DNA from: Pseudomonas sp. TCU-HL1
GTDB taxonomy: Bacteria; Pseudomonadota; Gammaproteobacteria; Pseudomonadales; Pseudomonadaceae
NCBI RefSeq assembly: GCF_001708505.1
Contig: NZ_CP015992.1
Coordinates: forward strand, 5,890,001-5,954,000
Length of the DNA stretch: 64,000 bases
Direction: 5' to 3'
A program made the translations under genes and the position numbers. Shown here in pieces: positions 15,693 through 24,592 of this stretch. A model generated the notes under the pieces. That model ran no database searches. It saw only the letters and a program-made list of their open reading frames with translations, and was not told where the DNA came from. The first letter of the stretch is position 1. The number at the start of each line of letters is the position of its first letter.

Positions 15693-16943
15693 ATGTCCAA
15701 AGTCAAACTCGGCGTTCACTCGGAAGCCGGCAAACTGCATAAGGTAATGGTCTGCTCGCCGGGGCTCGCACACATGCGCCTGACCCCCAACAACTGCGAC
15801 GAGCTGCTGTTCGATGACGTGATCTGGGTGAACCAGGCCAAGCGCGACCACTTCGACTTCGTCACCAAGATGCGCGAGCGCGGCATCGATGTCCTCGAAA
15901 TGCACAACCTGCTCACCGACATCGTGCAGAACAAGGAAGCCCTGAAGTGGATCCTCGACCGCAAGATCACCGCTGACCAGGTGGGCGTCGGCCTGGTCAA
16001 CGAAGTGCGTTCCTGGATCGAAAGCCTGGAACCGCGCAGGATCGCCGAGTTCCTCATCGGTGGCGTCGCCGGCTCCGACCTGCCAGACAGCGAAGACGTC
16101 AGCGCCATCAAGATGTACCGCGACTACCTCGGCCACTCCAGCTTCATCCTGCCGCCGCTGCCCAACACCCAGTTCACCCGTGACACCACCTGCTGGATCT
16201 ACGGCGGCGTGACCCTCAACCCGATGTACTGGCCGGCCCGCCGCCAGGAAACCCTGCTGGCTACCGCCATCTACAAGTTCCACCCGATCTTCACCGAAGC
16301 CGAGTTCGAAGTCTGGTACGGCGACCCCGACAAGGATCACGCCATGTCCACCCTCGAAGGGGGCGACGTGATGCCCATCGGCAATGGCGTGGTCCTGATC
16401 GGCATGGGCGAGCGGACCTCCCGCCAGGCCATTGGCCAACTGGCCCAGTCCCTGTTCAGCAAGGGCGCGGCACAGAAAATCGTCGTCGCCGGCCTGCCCA
16501 AGTCCCGTGCGGCCATGCACCTGGACACCGTGTTCACCTTCTGCGACCGCGACCTGGTCACCGTCTTCCCGGAAGTGGTCAAGGAAATCGTGCCCTTCGT
16601 ACTGCGTCCGGATGAAAGCCGCCCCTACGGCATCGACATCCGCCGCGAAGAGAAAGACTTTCTCTCGGTGGTCGCCGAATCCCTCAACCTCAAGCAACTG
16701 CGCGTGGTGCAAACCGGCGGCGACGCCTTCGAAGCCGAACGCGAGCAGTGGGACGACGGCAACAACGTGGTCTGCCTGGAGCCGGGCGTGGTGGTTGGCT
16801 ACGACCGCAACACCTACACCAACACCCTGCTGCGCAAGGCCGGCGTCGAGGTGGTCACCATCAGCGCCAGCGAACTGGGCCGCGGCCGTGGCGGCGGTCA
16901 CTGCATGACCTGCCCGATCCTGCGCGACCCGATCGATTACTGA
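15693..16943 (+). CDS. arcA: Arginine deiminase
   Basis: A 416-residue cytoplasmic enzyme that hydrolyses arginine to citrulline and ammonia, the first step of arginine fermentation. Family motifs seen are FTRDTTCWIYGG, STLEGGDVMPIGNG, MHLDTVFTFCDRD and the C-terminal catalytic cysteine in GGGHCMTCPI (Cys404). Length is normal for bacterial deiminases. AAGGAG lies just upstream of the ATG. It lies between arcD and arcB and is transcribed from the Anr-controlled promoter. Confidence 0.98.
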   Translation: MSKVKLGVHSEAGKLHKVMVCSPGLAHMRLTPNNCDELLFDDVIWVNQAKRDHFDFVTKMRERGIDVLEMHNLLTDIVQNKEALKWILDRKITADQVGVGLVNEVRSWIESLEPRRIAEFLIGGVAGSDLPDSEDVSAIKMYRDYLGHSSFILPPLPNTQFTRDTTCWIYGGVTLNPMYWPARRQETLLATAIYKFHPIFTEAEFEVWYGDPDKDHAMSTLEGGDVMPIGNGVVLIGMGERTSRQAIGQLAQSLFSKGAAQKIVVAGLPKSRAAMHLDTVFTFCDRDLVTVFPEVVKEIVPFVLRPDESRPYGIDIRREEKDFLSVVAESLNLKQLRVVQTGGDAFEAEREQWDDGNNVVCLEPGVVVGYDRNTYTNTLLRKAGVEVVTISASELGRGRGGGHCMTCPILRDPIDY

Positions 16944-17046
16944 GTTGATATCCCCCGGCGACTCCCAACCCGGAGCCGCCCGCCCCGCCAGCCACAAGCT
17001 GTTCTGACGGGGCCAGGTTTCAAGCTGCCCACAAGGAGAGAGAATC

Positions 17047-18057
17047 ATGGCCTTCAACATGCACAACCGTAACCTGCTCAGCCTGATGCACCACAGCACC
17101 CGCGAGCTGCGTTACCTGCTCGACCTGTCCCGCGACCTGAAACGCGCCAAATACACCGGTACCGAGCAACAGCACCTCAAAGGCAACAACATTGCACTGA
17201 TCTTCGAGAAAACCTCCACCCGCACCCGCTGCGCCTTTGAAGTGGCCGCCTATGACCAGGGCGCCAACGTCACCTACATCGACCCGAACTCTTCGCAGAT
17301 CGGCCACAAGGAGAGCATGAAGGACACCGCCCGCGTGCTCGGCCGCATGTACGACGCCATCGAGTACCGCGGTTTCAAGCAGGAAATCGTCGAAGAACTC
17401 GCCAAGCACGCCGGCGTGCCGGTGTTCAACGGCCTGACCGACGAATACCACCCGACCCAGATGCTGGCCGACGTGCTGACCATGCGCGAGCACAGCGACA
17501 AGCCGCTGCACGACATCAGCTATGCCTACCTGGGTGACGCACGCAACAACATGGGCAACTCCCTGCTGCTGATCGGCGCCAAACTCGGCATGGACGTGCG
17601 TATCGCCGCGCCGAAGGCCCTGTGGCCGAGCGACGAGCACGTGGCCGCCTGCAAGAAATTCGCCGAGGAAAGCGGTGCACGAATCTTGCTGACCGAAGAC
17701 CCGAAGGAAGCCGTCAAGGGCGTGGACTTCATCCATACCGACGTCTGGGTCTCCATGGGCGAGCCGGTGGAAGCCTGGGGCGAGCGCATCAAGGAACTGC
17801 TGCCCTACCAGGTCAACCTCGACATGATGAAAGCCGCTGGCAACCCGCGCGTGAAGTTCATGCACTGCCTGCCGGCCTTCCACAACAGCGAAACCAAGGT
17901 CGGCAAGCAGATCGCCGAGCAGTACCCGAACCTGAAGAACGGCATTGAAGTCACCGAAGACGTCTTCGAGTCCCCGTACAACATCGCCTTCGAGCAAGCG
18001 GAAAACCGCATGCACACCATCAAGGCGATCCTCGTTTCGACCCTCGCCGACATGTAA
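17047..18057 (+). CDS. arcB: Catabolic ornithine carbamoyltransferase
   Basis: A 336-residue enzyme that phosphorolyses citrulline to ornithine and carbamoyl phosphate in the deiminase pathway. It carries the carbamoyl-phosphate motif EKTSTRTRCAFE, DEYHPTQMLADVLTM, and the ornithine-site HCLPAFHN. The position inside arcDABC and the N-terminal MAFNMHNRNLLS identify it as the catabolic enzyme, not ArgF. AAGGAGAG lies 7 bases before the ATG. The 103-base gap to arcA contains GC-rich sequence with partial dyad symmetry. Confidence 0.97.
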   Translation: MAFNMHNRNLLSLMHHSTRELRYLLDLSRDLKRAKYTGTEQQHLKGNNIALIFEKTSTRTRCAFEVAAYDQGANVTYIDPNSSQIGHKESMKDTARVLGRMYDAIEYRGFKQEIVEELAKHAGVPVFNGLTDEYHPTQMLADVLTMREHSDKPLHDISYAYLGDARNNMGNSLLLIGAKLGMDVRIAAPKALWPSDEHVAACKKFAEESGARILLTEDPKEAVKGVDFIHTDVWVSMGEPVEAWGERIKELLPYQVNLDMMKAAGNPRVKFMHCLPAFHNSETKVGKQIAEQYPNLKNGIEVTEDVFESPYNIAFEQAENRMHTIKAILVSTLADM

Positions 18058-18065
18058 TGCCGGAC

Positions 18066-18101
18066 CGCCCCGGACCGCAGCGACATCGCCGGTCCGGGGC
18101 G
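18066..18101 (+). other. Strong intercistronic hairpin between arcB and arcC
   Basis: CGCCCCGGACCG (18066-18077) pairs perfectly with CGGTCCGGGGCG (18090-18101) around a 12-base loop, starting 9 bases after the arcB stop. No T-run follows, so it is not an intrinsic terminator. In P. aeruginosa the arc transcript is processed to give unequal mRNA levels; a stem here would protect the upstream arcAB message. That role is inferred. Confidence 0.7.
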
Positions 18102-18128
18102 CGCTCCCACTCTCAGGAGGAACTGAAT

Positions 18129-19061
18129 ATGCGTATCGTCGTCGCATTGGGCGGCAACGCCCTGCTGCGTCGTGGCGAGCCCATGACTGCCGACAACCAG
18201 CGCGCCAACGTGAAGATTGCCGCCGAGCAGATTGCCAAGGTGGCGCCGGGTAACGAACTGGTGATCGCCCACGGCAACGGCCCGCAAGTGGGTCTGCTCG
18301 CCCTGCAGGGCGCGGCCTATGACAAGGTCGCCCCCTACCCGCTGGACGTTCTCGGCGCCGAGACCGAAGGCATGATCGGCTACATGATCGAACAGGAAAT
18401 GGGCAACCTGCTGCCGTTCGAAGTGCCGTTCGCCACCATCCTCACACAGGTCGAAGTCGACGCCAGGGACCCGGCCTTCCAGAACCCGACCAAGCCGATC
18501 GGCCCGGTCTACTCCAGAGAAGAGGCCGAAGCCCTGGCCAAGGAAAAGGGCTGGAGCATCGCGCCCGACGGCGACAAGTTCCGCCGCGTGGTCGCCAGCC
18601 CACGTCCGAAGCGCATCTTCGAGATTCGCCCGGTCAAATGGCTGCTGGAGAAAGGCACCATCGTCATCTGCGCGGGCGGCGGCGGCATTCCGACCATGTA
18701 TGACGAATCAGGCAAGAAACTCTCCGGCGTCGAAGCGGTGATCGATAAAGACCTCTGCTCCTCGCTGCTGGCCGAAGAACTCAGCGCCGACGTCCTGATC
18801 ATCGCCACAGACGTCGATGCCGCCTACATCGACTGGGGCAAGCCGACCCAGAAGGCCATCGCCCAGGCCCACCCGAACGAACTGGAACGCCTCGGCTTCG
18901 CCGCCGGCTCCATGGGGCCGAAGGTCCAGGCGGCGATGGAATTCGCGCGCAACACCGGCAAGGACGCGGTGATCGGCTCCCTGGAAAACATCGTGGCAAT
19001 CACCGAAGGCAAATCCGGTACCCGCGTCACCACCCGGAAGGCCGGCATCGAGTACCGCTGA
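18129..19061 (+). CDS. arcC: Carbamate kinase
   Basis: A 310-residue enzyme that makes ATP from carbamoyl phosphate and ADP, the energy-yielding step of arginine fermentation. It shows the amino-acid-kinase glycine loops (VVALGGNALLRRGEP, IAHGNGPQVGLLALQ), ICAGGGGIPTMY and the VIDKDLCSSLLAEEL segment. The start at 18129 follows CAGGAGGAACTGAAT; the frame extends upstream through the hairpin, which is not protein-like. It is the last gene of the operon. Confidence 0.97.
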   Translation: MRIVVALGGNALLRRGEPMTADNQRANVKIAAEQIAKVAPGNELVIAHGNGPQVGLLALQGAAYDKVAPYPLDVLGAETEGMIGYMIEQEMGNLLPFEVPFATILTQVEVDARDPAFQNPTKPIGPVYSREEAEALAKEKGWSIAPDGDKFRRVVASPRPKRIFEIRPVKWLLEKGTIVICAGGGGIPTMYDESGKKLSGVEAVIDKDLCSSLLAEELSADVLIIATDVDAAYIDWGKPTQKAIAQAHPNELERLGFAAGSMGPKVQAAMEFARNTGKDAVIGSLENIVAITEGKSGTRVTTRKAGIEYR

Positions 19062-19075
19062 TCTGCCGGCACGAC

Positions 19076-19115
19076 TGTGGGAGCGATTTCAATCGCGAAT
19101 GAATTCGCTCCCACA
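19076..19115. repeat. REPIN-like palindrome, copy 1
   Basis: A 40-base near-palindrome beginning TGTGGGAGCGATTTCAATCG with the complementary half ending CGCTCCCACA. It differs from the perfect copy at 44390 by two substitutions in the left arm. It sits 14 bases after arcC, in the typical intergenic position of such repeats. Confidence 0.85.
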
Positions 19116-19340
19116 CCCTTTCCTGTCCCCCGTCCGCAATCTCCCGCCGAATGACCATCGGCGTGACTTGATAGTCATGCCCCGCGTCAGGTAGACATCC
19201 CGATACATTCGAGCTGCCACCTGGCTCATGCCACCTGGCCCGTGACGCTTGACCCCGCATATTGCCGCCCCCACGCGCGGCGCCCCGCGGCCAAGCCCAC
19301 CCGCCGGCATGAGATGGTCTTTTTGAGGAGTTTCCGAAAG

Positions 19341-21248
19341 ATGTCCCGACTTCCAGTGATTGTGGGTTTTGGCGGCTACAACGCAGCTGGGCGAAGCTCG
19401 TTCCACCACGGCTTCCGCCGCATTGTGATCGAAACCCTGGACGCCCAGGCCCGCCAGGAAACCCTGGCCGGCCTCGCCGTGATGATGAAGCTGGTGACCG
19501 TGACCGACGGCCAGTACCTCGATGCCGACGGCAAGGTCCTGACACTGGCCGAGATCGAGGCCCGCTTCGCCGCCGAAATCCTCGACTCCACCCTGGTGCG
19601 CCGCATTGGCAAACAGCACCTGGACGTAGACGCCGCTCATTGGCAGAAAAGCCTCACCGCCCAGGCCGGCGACAGCCAGTCCCTCAGCTTCACCACCTCG
19701 CGCAAGCAACTGCCGGAGCCGCTGCCGGCCAACTGGGCGGTGGAAGCCCTGGATAACGGCGAAGTGCGCGTCGCCATCCATGGCAGCTGCGACTTCAAAG
19801 TGGACAGCTACCGCGAGCTACCGGTGAAGTCCGCCGGCCAGCTACCCACCGGTTTCGAGCCAGGCGAGCTGTACAACTCGCGCTTCCACCCACGCGGCCT
19901 GCAGATGTCGGTGGTCGCCGCCACCGATGCCATCCGCTCCATCGGCCTGCCGTGGAAGGACATCGTCAATCACGTGCAGCCCGATGAAATCGCCGTGTTT
20001 TCCGGCAGCATCATGAGCCAGCTCGACGAAAACGGTTTCGGCGGCCTGATGCAATCGCGCCTGAAGGGCAGCCGCGTGAGCGCCAAGCAGCTGCCGCTGG
20101 GCCTGAATACCATGCCCGCCGACTTCATCAACGCCTATGTGCTGGGCAGCGTCGGCACCACCGGCAGCGTCACCGGCGCCTGCGCCACCTTCCTCTACAA
20201 CCTGCAGAAGGCCATCGAACTCATCACCACCGGTCGCGCCCGTGTGGCCCTGGTGGGCAACGCCGAAGCGCCGATCAACCAGGAATGCATCGACGGCTAC
20301 GGCGCCATGGGCGCCCTGGCCACCGAAGAAGGCCTGCGCCAGGTCGGCGGCCGCGAGGACGTCGACTTCCGCCGCGCCAGCCGCCCGTTCGGCGAGAACT
20401 GCGGCTTCACCCTGGCCGAATCCAGCCAGTACGTGGTGCTGATGGATGACGAACTGGCCCTGGAACTGGGTGCCGATATTCACGGCGCGGTGACCGACGT
20501 GTTCATCAATGCCGATGGTTTCAAGAAATCCATCTCCGCCCCCGGCCCGGGCAACTACCTGACCCTGGCCAAGGCCGTTGCTGCCGCCACCCAGCTGATT
20601 GGCCCGAATGGCGTGCGTGAGCGCAGCTTCGTCCATGCCCACGGCTCCAGCACCCCGGCCAACCGCGTCACCGAGTCCGAGCTGCTGGACCGCGTTGCCG
20701 GCGCCTTCGGCATCGAGCAATGGCCGGTCGCGGCCGTGAAGGCCTATCTGGGCCATTCCCTGGCCACGGCCAGTGGCGACCAGGTGATCGCCGCGCTGGG
20801 CACCTTCAAGTACGGCATCCTGCCAGGCATCAAAACCATCGACCGGGTAGCTGACGACGTGCACCGCCAGCACCTGTCCATCGAAACCCGTGACCGCGTC
20901 CTGGGCGAGCGCCAGCTGGACGTCTGCTTCATCAACTCCAAGGGCTTCGGCGGCAATAACGCCACCGGGGTGATCATCTCCCCGCGCCTGGCCGAGAAGA
21001 TGCTGAAGAAACGCCACGGTGAAACCGCCTTTGCCGCTTACGCGGCCAAGCGCGAGCAGACCCGCGCCAACGCTGAGGAATACGACCGCCGAGCGCGCCT
21101 GGGCGAACTCGACATCATCTACAACTTCGGCAACGACCTGATCGACGAGCAGCAGATCGAACTGAGCCCCGAGGGCATCCAGGTGCCAGGCTTCGCCCAG
21201 ACGCTGCGCTACAAGAAGGACGAGCGCTTCGCCGACATGCTCGACTGA
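19341..21248 (+). CDS. fabY: Beta-ketoacyl-ACP synthase initiating fatty acid synthesis (FabY)
   Basis: A 635-residue thiolase-fold condensing enzyme. The catalytic cysteine is at about 281 (VTGACATFLYN), with histidines in FVHAHGSSTPANR and KAYLGHSLATASGDQ; LRYKKDERFADML ends the protein. In P. aeruginosa the gene after arcC encodes FabY, which condenses acetyl-CoA with malonyl-ACP to start fatty acid synthesis in place of FabH. Size and position match. I chose the ATG at 19341, preceded by GAGGAG at 19325-19330; the open frame upstream to 19242 is not conserved-looking. It is monocistronic, with a bidirectional terminator shared with cysQ. Confidence 0.88.
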   Translation: MSRLPVIVGFGGYNAAGRSSFHHGFRRIVIETLDAQARQETLAGLAVMMKLVTVTDGQYLDADGKVLTLAEIEARFAAEILDSTLVRRIGKQHLDVDAAHWQKSLTAQAGDSQSLSFTTSRKQLPEPLPANWAVEALDNGEVRVAIHGSCDFKVDSYRELPVKSAGQLPTGFEPGELYNSRFHPRGLQMSVVAATDAIRSIGLPWKDIVNHVQPDEIAVFSGSIMSQLDENGFGGLMQSRLKGSRVSAKQLPLGLNTMPADFINAYVLGSVGTTGSVTGACATFLYNLQKAIELITTGRARVALVGNAEAPINQECIDGYGAMGALATEEGLRQVGGREDVDFRRASRPFGENCGFTLAESSQYVVLMDDELALELGADIHGAVTDVFINADGFKKSISAPGPGNYLTLAKAVAAATQLIGPNGVRERSFVHAHGSSTPANRVTESELLDRVAGAFGIEQWPVAAVKAYLGHSLATASGDQVIAALGTFKYGILPGIKTIDRVADDVHRQHLSIETRDRVLGERQLDVCFINSKGFGGNNATGVIISPRLAEKMLKKRHGETAFAAYAAKREQTRANAEEYDRRARLGELDIIYNFGNDLIDEQQIELSPEGIQVPGFAQTLRYKKDERFADMLD

Positions 21249-21258
21249 AGCGATTTCC

Positions 21259-21329
21259 GTAGGATGGGTAGAGCCTGCGAAACCCATCGATCACGGTGAT
21301 GGGTTTCGCTTCGCTCTACGCGATCCTAC
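21259..21329. repeat. Palindromic intergenic repeat (GTAGGATGGGTAGAGC family)
   Basis: The inner stem GCGAAACCCATC (21277-21288) pairs with GATGGGTTTCGC (21298-21309), and the outer GTAGGAT and AGAGC segments have partners in GCTCTACGCGATCCTAC. This type of repeat is common between Pseudomonas genes. It lies 10 bases past the fabY stop. Confidence 0.75.
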
Positions 21330-21357
21330 GAGTGTCGTATGAAGCGACAAGCATGAA

Positions 21358-21382
21358 AAAGGGCCCCTCGGGGCCCTTTCTC
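21358..21382. terminator. Bidirectional terminator between fabY and cysQ
   Basis: AAAGGGCCCC (21358-21367) pairs with GGGGCCCTTT (21370-21379) with a tight loop. Reading right it is followed by CTCGTTTTC; reading left it is followed by TTCATGC after a run of five Ts counting the stem end. It serves the convergent fabY and cysQ genes. Confidence 0.8.
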
Positions 21383-21395
21383 GTTTTCTCCATGC

Positions 21396-22217
21396 TCAGT
21401 CCAGCGCGCGTGCCAGCTGGATCAGCTCCGCCCGCCATTCGGCGGCCACCGGCAGCGCCAGGAAGGACGGATTGAGGAAGTCTTCGCGCGCTTCGTAGGT
21501 CAGCGCCTCCCCCGCCAGGTTCAGCACTTCGCCGCCGGCGCCCTCGAGCACGCCCTGGGCCGCAGCGGTGTCCCACTGGCTGGTAGGCGCCAGCCGCGGG
21601 TAGCAGTCCGCCGAACCCTCGGCCAGCAGGCAGAACTTCAGCGAGCTGCCGATACTGGCCAGTTGCAGATCACCGAAACGTTCGCACAGTCCGGCCAGCA
21701 GACGTTCCTGCGCCGGGCTCGAATGGCGTTTGCTGGCGACCACGGTGAAAGCTTCGTCCGGCGCGATGCGTACAGCGATTTCGTCGGCTTCGAACTCCTC
21801 ATCCTGACTCCAGGCGCCCAGGCCGGCGCCGCCGTAGTAGCAGCGTCCGGTGACCGGCATGCCGACTACACCGAATACCACCCGGCCGCCTTCTATCAGC
21901 GCCACGTTGACGGTGAACTCCTCACTGCCGGAGATGAACTCCTTGGTGCCATCCAGCGGGTCCACCAGCCACCAGCGCTGCCAGCGGGCGCGCTCGGCCA
22001 GGGGAATGTCCGCGGCTTCCTCGGAAAGCACCGGAATGCCCGCATCCAGCGCTGCCAGGCCAGCGACCAGGACCTTGTGCGCCGCCAGATCGGCGGCGGT
22101 GACGGGAGAGGCATCGGCTTTCTCGGTGATTTCCAGCTCACTGCGCCAGTGGGGCAGGATGACCTCGCCAGCTTGGCGCACCAGATCGATCACGGCAGGA
22201 ATCAGGGGATGGTTCAT
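21396..22217 (-). CDS. cysQ: 3'(2'),5'-bisphosphate nucleotidase CysQ
   Basis: A 273-residue inositol-monophosphatase-fold enzyme that hydrolyses 3'-phosphoadenosine 5'-phosphate to AMP, clearing a by-product of sulfate assimilation. The lithium-sensitive phosphatase motifs are present: VLSEEAAD with a metal-ligand Glu, WLVDPLDGTKEFI, and the second site SQWDTAAAQGVLEGAGG. Length is slightly above the Escherichia protein. It overlaps nudE by ATGA and is the second gene of a nudE-cysQ operon. Confidence 0.93.
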   Translation of the reverse strand: MNHPLIPAVIDLVRQAGEVILPHWRSELEITEKADASPVTAADLAAHKVLVAGLAALDAGIPVLSEEAADIPLAERARWQRWWLVDPLDGTKEFISGSEEFTVNVALIEGGRVVFGVVGMPVTGRCYYGGAGLGAWSQDEEFEADEIAVRIAPDEAFTVVASKRHSSPAQERLLAGLCERFGDLQLASIGSSLKFCLLAEGSADCYPRLAPTSQWDTAAAQGVLEGAGGEVLNLAGEALTYEAREDFLNPSFLALPVAAEWRAELIQLARALD

Positions 22218-22780
22218 GGCTGGTACTCACCACGCTGGGTCAGGATGTCACGGGTCAGATAGAGCGCCGCCAGGGCGCGACCTTCACTGAACTGCTGATG
22301 CTGCGCGAGGCTGGACAGCTCGCGCAGGCTGATGCGGTCCACCCGCAGCGGCTCGGGCTCATCCCCCGGCAGGCTTTCCTCGAAGAGATCACGGGCCAGG
22401 ACCACCTGGATTTTCTGGCTCATGTAGCCGGGCGACAAGGACAGCTCCGTCAGGTACTCCAGTTGGCGCGCACCGAATCCCGCTTCTTCCTTGAGCTCGC
22501 GATTGGCGGCGGCGAGCACATCTTCGCCCGGCTCTATCAGCCCCTTGGGCAGGGACAGTTGGTAGTCGTCCGTACCGGCGCAGTATTCCTCCACCAGCAG
22601 TACGTGCTCCGCGTCAGCCATGGCCACCACCATCACCGCGCCGTAGCCGGAGCCCTTGCCCACCAAGCGTTCGTAGGTGCGTTCGACGCCATTGGCGAAG
22701 CGCAATTGCAGCTCCTCGACACGGAACAGACGGCTACTGGCGACTATCTCGCGAGCAAGCACCGTGGGCTTCTGACGCAT
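22214..22780 (-). CDS. nudE: ADP compounds hydrolase NudE (Nudix)
   Basis: A 188-residue Nudix hydrolase with a complete Nudix box, GLIEPGEDVLAAANRELKEEAGF, at about residues 80-102. Close matches to NudE elsewhere include YELLPKG-like SLPKGLIEPGE and the C-terminal LREL region. NudE cleaves ADP-ribose, NADH and Ap3A-type dinucleotides. Translation is coupled to cysQ by a 4-base overlap. It is divergent from yrfG, so the 134-base gap holds both promoters. Confidence 0.9.
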   Translation of the reverse strand: MRQKPTVLAREIVASSRLFRVEELQLRFANGVERTYERLVGKGSGYGAVMVVAMADAEHVLLVEEYCAGTDDYQLSLPKGLIEPGEDVLAAANRELKEEAGFGARQLEYLTELSLSPGYMSQKIQVVLARDLFEESLPGDEPEPLRVDRISLRELSSLAQHQQFSEGRALAALYLTRDILTQRGEYQP

Positions 22781-22914
22781 AACGGACTCCTTGGCATGAC
22801 CGGCGGGTTATCATACTCCGCCTTCGCCCATTGTCCCCGCTGGAGATTGCTCGCCCGCGACGACCAGCGACGCAATGGCGACAGCCCCTCCCTTCGGAAA
22901 CGACCGACACCGCC

Positions 22915-23577
22915 ATGCCCCAGATGCCCTGGAACGAGATCGACACCGTGCTGCTCGACATGGACGGCACACTGCTCGACCTGCACTTCGACAACCATTT
23001 CTGGATGGAATACCTGCCCCAGCGCTACGCCGAGCACCACGGCATCAGCCGCGAACTGGCCGACGCCGAACTGCTACCGCTGTTCCGCGACAACGCCGGG
23101 CAACTGAACTGGTACTGCACGGACTTCTGGAGCCGCGAGCTGCGCCTGTCGATCCGCGACCTCAAGCGCGAGGTCGCGCACCTGATCGCCCTGCGCCCGG
23201 ATGCCGACCACTTCCTCGCCGCCCTGCGCAGTGCCGGCAAGCGCGTGGCGCTGATCACCAACGCCCATCGCGACTCACTGTCGCTGAAGATGGAACGGGT
23301 ACACCTCGCGCCCTGGTTCGACCGCCTGATCAGTTCCCACGACTATGGTTTTCCCAAGGAAGACCAGCAGTTCTGGCAGGCACTGCAAGAGGAGTTCGGC
23401 TTCGACCCGGCACGCAGCCTGTTCATCGACGACAGCCTGCCGATCCTGCGTAGCGCGCGGCAATACGGCATCGCCCAACTCCTGGCAGTGCGCGAACCGG
23501 ACAGCCGCAAGGGCCCGAAGGACACCGAGGAGTTCGCGGCGGTGGACAGCTACCGCGATCTGAGCCAGGGACTCTGA
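22915..23577 (+). CDS. yrfG: HAD-family GMP/IMP nucleotidase (YrfG-like)
   Basis: A 220-residue HAD phosphatase. Motif I is DMDGTLLDLHFDN (near residues 14-26), motif II is ITNAHRDSL, and motif IV is LFIDDSLPILRSA. These and its position beside nudE match YrfG, which dephosphorylates purine mononucleotides. I start at 22915 (MPQMPWNEID); the ribosome site is weak and the ATG at 22924 is an alternative. The open frame upstream runs into the nudE promoter region. Substrate is inferred from family. Confidence 0.85.
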   Translation: MPQMPWNEIDTVLLDMDGTLLDLHFDNHFWMEYLPQRYAEHHGISRELADAELLPLFRDNAGQLNWYCTDFWSRELRLSIRDLKREVAHLIALRPDADHFLAALRSAGKRVALITNAHRDSLSLKMERVHLAPWFDRLISSHDYGFPKEDQQFWQALQEEFGFDPARSLFIDDSLPILRSARQYGIAQLLAVREPDSRKGPKDTEEFAAVDSYRDLSQGL

Positions 23578-23599
23578 GACTTCCCGTGGAGGAGCCGGT

Positions 23600-24496
23600 A
23601 TGGACATCAAGCAACTGAAGTTTCTCATCGCGCTGGAGGAGACCCGCCACTTCGGCCAGGCCGCCACGCGCTGCCACGTCACCCAGCCGACGCTGTCCAT
23701 GCGCCTGCGCAGCCTGGAAGAAGAGCTGGGGCTTGAGTTGGTGATCCGCGGCCAGCGCTTCGAGGGCTTCACCGACGCTGGGCTGCGCGTGCTGGCCTGG
23801 GCGCGTACGCTGCTGGCGGCCCACGACGGGCTCTACGCCGAAGCGGCCGCGTGCCGTGGTCAGTTGGTGGGTACCCTGCGCCTGGGCATGGTGCCCCTGG
23901 CCGGCTTCGACCCGATGCGCCTGGTAGAGGCGTTCTCGGGCCCGCACCCCAGCCTGCGCTTCCAGCTATTTTCCATGAGCTCCGAACAGATTCTCGAAGG
24001 CCTGGCGCGCAATCAGCTGGACCTCGGCCTGTCCTACCTGGACCGCCTGGACCGCGAGCACTTCGAAAGCCTGGAACTGGCGCAGACCCGCATGGGCCTG
24101 CTGCATGATCGCCGCCACTTCAGCTTCGACACCCCTGCGCTGCCCTGGGAAAGCCTGGTGAATCTGCCGCTGGGCCTGCTCTTCGGCGGCATGCACTTTC
24201 GACAGTCCATCGACCACGGTTTCCGCAGCCGCGGCCTCTCACCCCAGCCACGCCTGGAAACCGACGCCGTGCATCAACTGCTGCAGGCCGTCAGCGCCGG
24301 CTTGTGCTGCGCCATCATGCCGCTGGACAGCGGCCTGGACGATTTCACCGAGCACCTGGCGCTAATCCCCATCGAAGACGCCCGCACCCTTGCGCCGCTC
24401 GGCCTGATCCTGCGCCGCGGTGCGCCCCGCTCTGCGCTGGCCGATGCCTGTTTCTCCGAGGCGCGGACCTTGCTGGGCCTCGGTTCGGCGCCTTGA
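23600..24496 (+). CDS. LysR-family transcriptional regulator
   Basis: A 298-residue regulator. The N-terminal winged helix-turn-helix (MDIKQLKFLIALEETRHFGQAATRCHVTQPTLSMRLRSLEEELG) is of the OxyR/CynR-like subgroup, and a periplasmic-binding-like effector domain follows from about residue 90. GGAG lies upstream of the ATG. It is 22 bases after yrfG and 97 bases before fdhD on the same strand, so it might control the fdhD-molybdoenzyme pair, although the family more often regulates divergent genes. Effector unknown. Confidence 0.87.
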   Translation: MDIKQLKFLIALEETRHFGQAATRCHVTQPTLSMRLRSLEEELGLELVIRGQRFEGFTDAGLRVLAWARTLLAAHDGLYAEAAACRGQLVGTLRLGMVPLAGFDPMRLVEAFSGPHPSLRFQLFSMSSEQILEGLARNQLDLGLSYLDRLDREHFESLELAQTRMGLLHDRRHFSFDTPALPWESLVNLPLGLLFGGMHFRQSIDHGFRSRGLSPQPRLETDAVHQLLQAVSAGLCCAIMPLDSGLDDFTEHLALIPIEDARTLAPLGLILRRGAPRSALADACFSEARTLLGLGSAP

Positions 24497-24592
24497 TAAA
24501 CGCGCTCGATCACTGAATCGGGAATAGCGATTAGACGCCCGTGGCAGACGGGCCTAGGATGGCTGAGTCATTCCGTCGCAGGGGGCATATCC

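Noticed and set aside
16944..17046. A terminator in the arcA-arcB gap
   Set aside because: The GC-rich dyad (CCCCG with CGGGG near 16983-17012) pairs poorly in its middle and has no T-run.
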